Source: Mortierella alpina (Eukaryota; Mortierellomycota; Mortierellomycetes; Mortierellales; Mortierellaceae). Taken from it: a stretch of 64,000 nt of DNA. Made by a program: the position numbers and the translations under genes. The stretch spans positions 1,240,001-1,304,000 of the forward strand of contig JANATF010000004.1 in assembly GCA_029449245.1 (NCBI GenBank), read 5' to 3'. Below, in pieces: positions 58,861-64,000 of the stretch. Position 1 is the stretch's first letter. Every line of letters starts with the position of its first letter. Below the pieces are notes generated by a model, which saw nothing but the letters and a program-made list of their open reading frames with translations, was not told the DNA's origin and ran no database searches.

Positions 58861-61800
58861 ATGTCCGCCTCGCTTCTCCTGGAGATGCTCAGGCGTTCTG
58901 GCCTAGAACACTACTACCCCAGGTACACACACATGCACGCTCAAAAGACAGATTCCTCGTCCCTTCAACCCTGTCACGATTGGTTTCACTCCTGGAAGCT
59001 TGGGCTCGATGCAGCGCGCGTCAAGGCGCCCTCGACAAGAGCTAGTTAGCAGTGCCGTGTTGTCGCTTCTGTGCTCCTGTTGCCCTTCCTTCTTCAGCGA
59101 GAGGATCATGGCGAGGGGTGAGCGAGTGCGTGTGTGCTAGATGGAACGAATCAACCAACCAGAATTGGACTTGCCGCGTGGACAACGTTTCTTCACACGC
59201 AGCTCTTCATGCTCGGGTCTATGCAGAGTGCAGACCAGTGTTCCTGACATCTTTTCCACCCCCTGTTTTTCCTTTCTTCCTTTCGTCGATTGCCTCATGC
59301 TGTTGTGCATACCCCCGCTATGTTCTGTCAACACCATCATAGTTTCTCTACTCGCGGCATCACCCAAGTAGACAACCTCGTTCAGGTAAAAAAAAACAAA
59401 ACTTCCTGCACCTGTCAATAGGCGCTCTAGTCTGATCCTGCACGAACGAACAAACTACTTACCCTTCCGACGCTTTGCTTCCCTGGGATGGTTGATTGTT
59501 GTCTCCTTCGCTCTCCTTCTGCCTTCCTGTGCCCCCCCCCCCTCACTTGTTGTTGCTATGCCCAACCTATAGCTCACGATGCAGGATTATAGCACGCTGG
59601 GCGTGACAAGTATGGATGACCGGAGAAAACTCTTTCAGCTGATCCAGACCATCAAGGCACAATACACAAATGCCCCAGAGTCGGCTCCCTTGGCCTCCTC
59701 TGCAGCGCCGCACCCACCTCTTCATGCATCTGAAGAGTCTGGTCATGGGATGGCTGGATTCCCTCGTGGATATACGACACAAGGCATGAATGATATCTCC
59801 AAGAAGCCTCAAGACGTTCGGTTGTCGATGGGCCGTCGAGCTGGTACTACTATGGCCCAAAACCTGAATCACTCGAGAAGTATGTCTGGATCCATGACGA
59901 TGGCATACCAGCAGCAAGAGCAACAACGCCAGGCCCAATATGAGCATGAAATGCAACAGCAGCAGCAGCAGATGCAGCAGCAGCAACAACAGTTTCAGCA
60001 ATTTCAACAGCAACAGCAGCAGCTTCATCAACAGCAGCAATATCGCCAACAGCAGCGTGAGCTGATGCAACAGCAACAACAACAGCAGCAGCCGTATCAG
60101 TACCCTGATGGCCGAAACTATAAAGAGGCATCAGAAGATGAGGAAGATCCCATTCCGATCCATGAAGCGAAGCAGCGTGGTCTTGACGCATACTGTTTAC
60201 CCACTGGTGGCGAACGGAAGGGCACCTTGGGTCGGAGCTCAAGTGTCCACCTGGGAAATGACATGACCGCCAGGATCCGTGTCTGTGTGCGAAAGAGACC
60301 TTTAAGCAGCAAGGAGATCCACCGTGGCGAAAAAGACATGGCGACGGTCGCAGGGCGCCAGCTGGCAGTCGATGAACCAAAGTAAGGATTTTTTTCTTCC
60401 CTTTTGCATCCACTCACGTCAGCACAGCTCGATGCTGTAGTCTCAGACCCATCGTTCCCAACTGAACGTTTGGCGCTCTATAACTCTAGAGTTCGGCTGG
60501 ACATGACAAAGTTCATTGAGAGGCACAAGTTCGTGTTTGACGAAGTCTTTGATTCGGATGCATCCAACGAGGATGTCTACCGCAGGACAGCCTATCCTCT
60601 GGTGCAATACCTATTCGAAGGCGGAAAGGCAACCTGCTTTGCATAGTAAGTAAATCCGACCAGTAGACAGACAAATCAGACGGCGTACATGAAATGGTAT
60701 TCATTTGGATCCTCCTCTCTACCTTCTGCTGGCGTGCCTTAAAATAGTGGCCAGACTGGAAGCGGAAAGACATACACGATGCTGGATGACAAGCAAGGTA
60801 CCGTATAGACCGCGCTACTCGACGAAAATTACTCTATCGACGGTTTTTTCTTATATCACTAATATCATTAACTCGGTGCTCTCAACCGCAATATCCAGGC
60901 CTTTACGTTTTGGCTGCGCGTGATATCTTTGTCAAGCTTCGCAACCCCGAGAACTCCCATCTGTCAGTCTACATCGGCTTCTATGAGATTTACCAGGGAC
61001 AGCTGCATGATTTGCTCAACAATCGCAAGAAATTGCACGCCCGTGAGGATGGTGGCGGCAGTGTAGTTGTTGCGGGACTGAAGGAATACGAGATTGTGAA
61101 TGTAGAGGGATTGATGCAGGTTTTCGAATACGGAAACAGCGCTCGCAGCACAGGTAAGAAGCAAAACCTGATCCTCTATAGCACGAATGTTCATGACCAA
61201 AATGATGAAGGCGAGCATTGGCTTAACACACTGCTGCTGCCTTTTTCCCTTTGTCTTATAGGAAGCACGAGGGCGAACGCCGATTCCTCGCGATCCCATG
61301 CAATTATGCAGCTGGTGCTCAAGGATCGCTCGACCAAAACCATTGCCGGAAAACTGAGCTTTATTGATCTTGCTGGTAGTGAGAGAGGTGCCGACCGCGG
61401 TGAGACGGATGTCAAGACCAGGATGGAGGGAGCTGAGATCAACAAGAGTTTGTTAGCGCTAAAGGAGTGCATCCGTGCCCTGGACCAAGACAAGAAACAT
61501 ACACCATTCCGCCAGAGCAAGCTGACGCAGGTTTTGAAGGACTCGTTTGTCGGAAATTCGAGGACATGCATGGTGGCGACTATCTCGCCCAACAACTCCA
61601 ACAGTGAGCACACCCTGAACACCCTGCGTTATGCCGACCGGTAATCATTTGTTTTTCTGCTTTTGTGTGTGAATACCATGAAAGCGACAGCCCTCTCGAT
61701 CACTGTCTAATCACTTACGTTTGATCTTCTAGTGTAAAAGAACTCAAGGCTGAAGGAGGAGCTAAGGGAGCTGTCCAAGATCAAGACGACAACCTCATGG

Positions 61801-63032
61801 CCCGAGACGACTACATGGAATCTGAAGGAGAATTGGGCACAGCGAACGCGTATGAGGACGAGGACTTCATCTCCTCTGCCAGCGACAACATTGCGGATGA
61901 GACGATTGACCTGCTCGACGATGAGGAGTTTCCACACGCGCTTGATCAAGAAGAGATGGTCCACCACCCATTGGTAACTAGTACATATGACCATGAACTT
62001 GAGGAGCCAAGCCCCACGTCATTGAGCGAGGCATTCGACGATGGCGAAGAGATCAACTCCCGTCGGATGTCGTACCAACAGCAGAGCGACTCACAGCGTC
62101 AGTTGTTACAGCAGCAGCAGTTGCAACATCAAAAGCTGCAGATGCAGCGCCAGTTGCAGCAGCAGCAGTTGGATGCCGAGCGGTTCCGGGAGACGCTGCC
62201 TTTGAACAACTCCTCTTCAGGAGCCGGAGCCAACTTGAAGCAATCCAACTCAATCAAAGGACGCAAATCCGAGGTTTTCAGTCGTCTGCCAATGCCCCGG
62301 AGTAGCTCACAGCCCCATCCTCAGCCCAGGACGTCCTCTCCTACCAGTAGCAGTCCGACTTTGGTGAACTCACCTACCTCGAACCCAAGCCAAAATCACC
62401 GCATGTCGCTCACCAACCCCAGTCGCAGGAACTCGTCCAATGTGTCTCCTCCGCTAGGTAGCTCCCGGTCAGTACGAGATTCCCGCAGTAGTCCCGATGC
62501 AACGTCCCCTACAAGCGCCCACCATGATCTGAGCAACCACAGAAATAATGGGGTCAACAACCACTCGTCCAACTTGAAGAAGCCCTCTGTGAGTACGTTG
62601 AAGCAAGGAGGGGTAGCGCGGCCTAGCAGTGCTGCCTCCTCGGTTCAGAGCGGCGGTGAACCGCATTTTGGGTTGAATTCGCCAACCTCGCCCAAGGTCA
62701 CAACTGCCACCGCAGCCGCTGGCGCTGCCAACGGTGCCTCATCGTCGGCTCCGTCGTCATGGGAGTTTTCGCTCACGGATATGCAGGACTTTGTTCGGGA
62801 GCACCGGTCGGAGCTCCAGGACTGTGGTGAGCTGACGAAGCGCGAGACCAAGCTGCTGAAGAATGTCATGCTGGGCATGTCTTCGGCATCGATGGCACAG
62901 ACCACGGGTTATGGCGGTGATCGAGAGTCTTTCGACAAGTACTTAAGTGAGCTGGACGAGATTGTGGACGAGAAACTCATCACAATCATAGCCATGTCGC
63001 AGAAGCTGAAGGCCCTACGGTCTCAGATGTAG
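58861..63032 (+). CDS. Kinesin-13/KIF24-like motor with N-terminal SAM domain
   Basis: Kinesin-13 motors depolymerise microtubule ends. Eight exons: 58861-58922, 59343-59385, 59573-60381, 60490-60645, 60748-60797, 60899-61153, 61262-61640, 61733-63032; 1017 aa. The SAM domain occupies about 1-60, over three exons: [49 protein letters not shown] polyGln tract follows (about 120-190, CAG/CAA). The motor spans about 268-590: [11 protein letters not shown], the P-loop GQTGSGKT (358-365), switch [10 protein letters not shown], switch [10 protein letters not shown], and neck LRYADRVKEL. The KRPL start, [21 protein letters not shown] and absence of the N-terminal kinesin-1 motor position fit kinesin-13. 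The C-tail is Ser/Asn-rich and ends in a helix, [19 protein letters not shown], as in the family. Confidence 0.95.
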
Positions 63033-63705
63033 AGGAACATGGGGGCAGGGCACAAGGAGGAGAGAAAAGAGAAGGCCATATAGATGTTTATAGCATTTTG
63101 TACAAATAGATATAACAGCGTATATTATTCACCTAACAGTTCCGCTCTGGCCAGTCAATGGCACCTTTCGCGAGTTATCAGCTGCGGCGGCGATCCATCG
63201 CGCGAACTTTAGTGTTCACGCATCCACAAACACGCCCAAAAGGAATGGCGCGTTGACGACCATACGGGCCAGTTAGGTTTGGGCTGTATAAGTGCGGCTA
63301 TGAAGTACAGCAACTTTCTGTGCTGTTGGCGGCAGCCCAGCCAGCCAGCAACAATAAAAAATACTTTGAATTCGGCACTGACTTTTGATCTCTTTCTGGT
63401 CGTCTTCTGCTTCGCTTCTCGCTCGACATCCTTCCATCCTTCCACCCGCGCGCTCCAGTCGCCTTAGCTCTCTCTCATTATCACTCTTTCTCCTTGCCAC
63501 TCGCTCTTGGCTTTGCGGAATAAGGACTCCACTCAACACCACCGACAATCGGACTTTTCTTGTTTGTTCAGCCCATCGACACAACTCAACCTCGCTACCA
63601 CTCGGCACGACCCCACCCAACAAGGATAACGGCAAACACAGAATAAAAGAAACAGCCCCTCTCGAGAATAAGGCGGGATCTACATCCGGACACCTATAGG
63701 GCTGA
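63033..63705. other. Intergenic, about 0.67 kb
   Basis: 3' region of the kinesin and promoter/5' leader of the right-edge gene; TATA-like CTGTATAAGTG near 63283. A minus-strand frame of 221 codons overlapping this and the next gene is judged a shadow. Confidence 0.5.
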
Positions 63706-64000
63706 ATGACAGTGTTTGAAATACAAATCAATCCAGAAAGGAATGCACTCATTCGTCGAGCGTTAGCCAAAAGGATCGTTCGCCAGCGCGAGGTCGAGGA
63801 GGAGGAGGCCTCGACCGAGGAAGACGAGTCATTTCTTGGCAGTTCCATCACGATAGCAAGAAAAGGTAAGATAGGGCTAACCCCAAGTCTTTTCAACCCT
63901 TTTTTTTTCGTCTCTCTATCTATCTCTGTTGGCAACATCTCACGACCTTTCCGTGGGGGGGAAAAAATCTGAAGAGCTGTTTCGCTGTGAAAACAATATC
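63706..64000 (+). CDS. Unrecognised protein, 5' end only
   Basis: Exon 1 probably runs 63706-63865: MTVFEIQINPERNALIRR, a basic helix, then an acidic stretch (REVEEEEASTEEDES) and FLGSSITIARK, ending at a GTAAGA donor. A T-rich tract follows (63898-63910), but I cannot tell whether the second exon begins before the window ends. No family assignment is possible. Confidence 0.45.

Noticed and set aside
63273-63938. 221-codon minus-strand frame at the right edge
   Set aside because: Antisense to the 5' leader and a plausible first exon with a good donor; content is Ser/Arg-rich mirror of simple sequence.

Overview
This is nuclear DNA of an early-diverging filamentous fungus, most likely Mortierellomycota or a related Mucoromycota lineage. 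The genes are eukaryotic, with many short GT-AG introns (about 60-160 bp, T-rich acceptors). They encode mitochondrial presequences, Cdc48/ESCRT-type adaptors, a Rab7 and a SAM-domain kinesin-13. Intergenic DNA is rich in CT/GA simple repeats. The lineage call is inference from gene content, not from a marker gene. For most genes I joined exons by hand; every multi-exon model reported as intact closes in one reading frame.

Layout. 1-6.7 kb: mitochondrial ketopantoate hydroxymethyltransferase (minus, cut by the left edge), a CDC50/LEM3 flippase subunit and an M17 leucine aminopeptidase. 6.9-17.7 kb: an unrecognised 974-aa protein with a three-copy C-terminal repeat (minus), a cytochrome b5 reductase, a TPT/SLC35-type transporter and a ubiquitin-specific protease (minus). 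19.5-31 kb: a putative glycolipid-binding protein, Rab7, a rhodanese-tyrosine phosphatase and a probable REC114 meiotic recombination protein (minus). 31.4-35.5 kb: a small unknown protein and an EF-hand mitochondrial carrier.

35.7-43.4 kb is an accessory island between the carrier gene and ATP synthase subunit g. Its left half is a decayed Mutator-like (MULE) transposase on the minus strand. Its right half is an apparently intact five-exon gene on the plus strand encoding one 1253-aa protein. That protein has an N-terminal FEN1/XPG-type nuclease with all seven metal-binding acidic positions, joined to a C-terminal TnpB/Fanzor-type RuvC nuclease with its zinc ribbon. A possible imperfect terminal inverted repeat brackets the pair, and two short hairpins follow the stop codon. 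This is the most interesting locus in the window.

43.5-64 kb is housekeeping again: ATP synthase subunit g, a zinc-independent MDR oxidoreductase, the Cdc48 cofactor p47/Shp1, a 1005-aa MIT-domain protein (minus), an MGST3-like MAPEG protein, an MFSD1-like MFS transporter (minus), a SAM-kinesin-13, and the first exon of an unrecognised gene at the right edge. I saw no tRNA, rRNA or CRISPR array.
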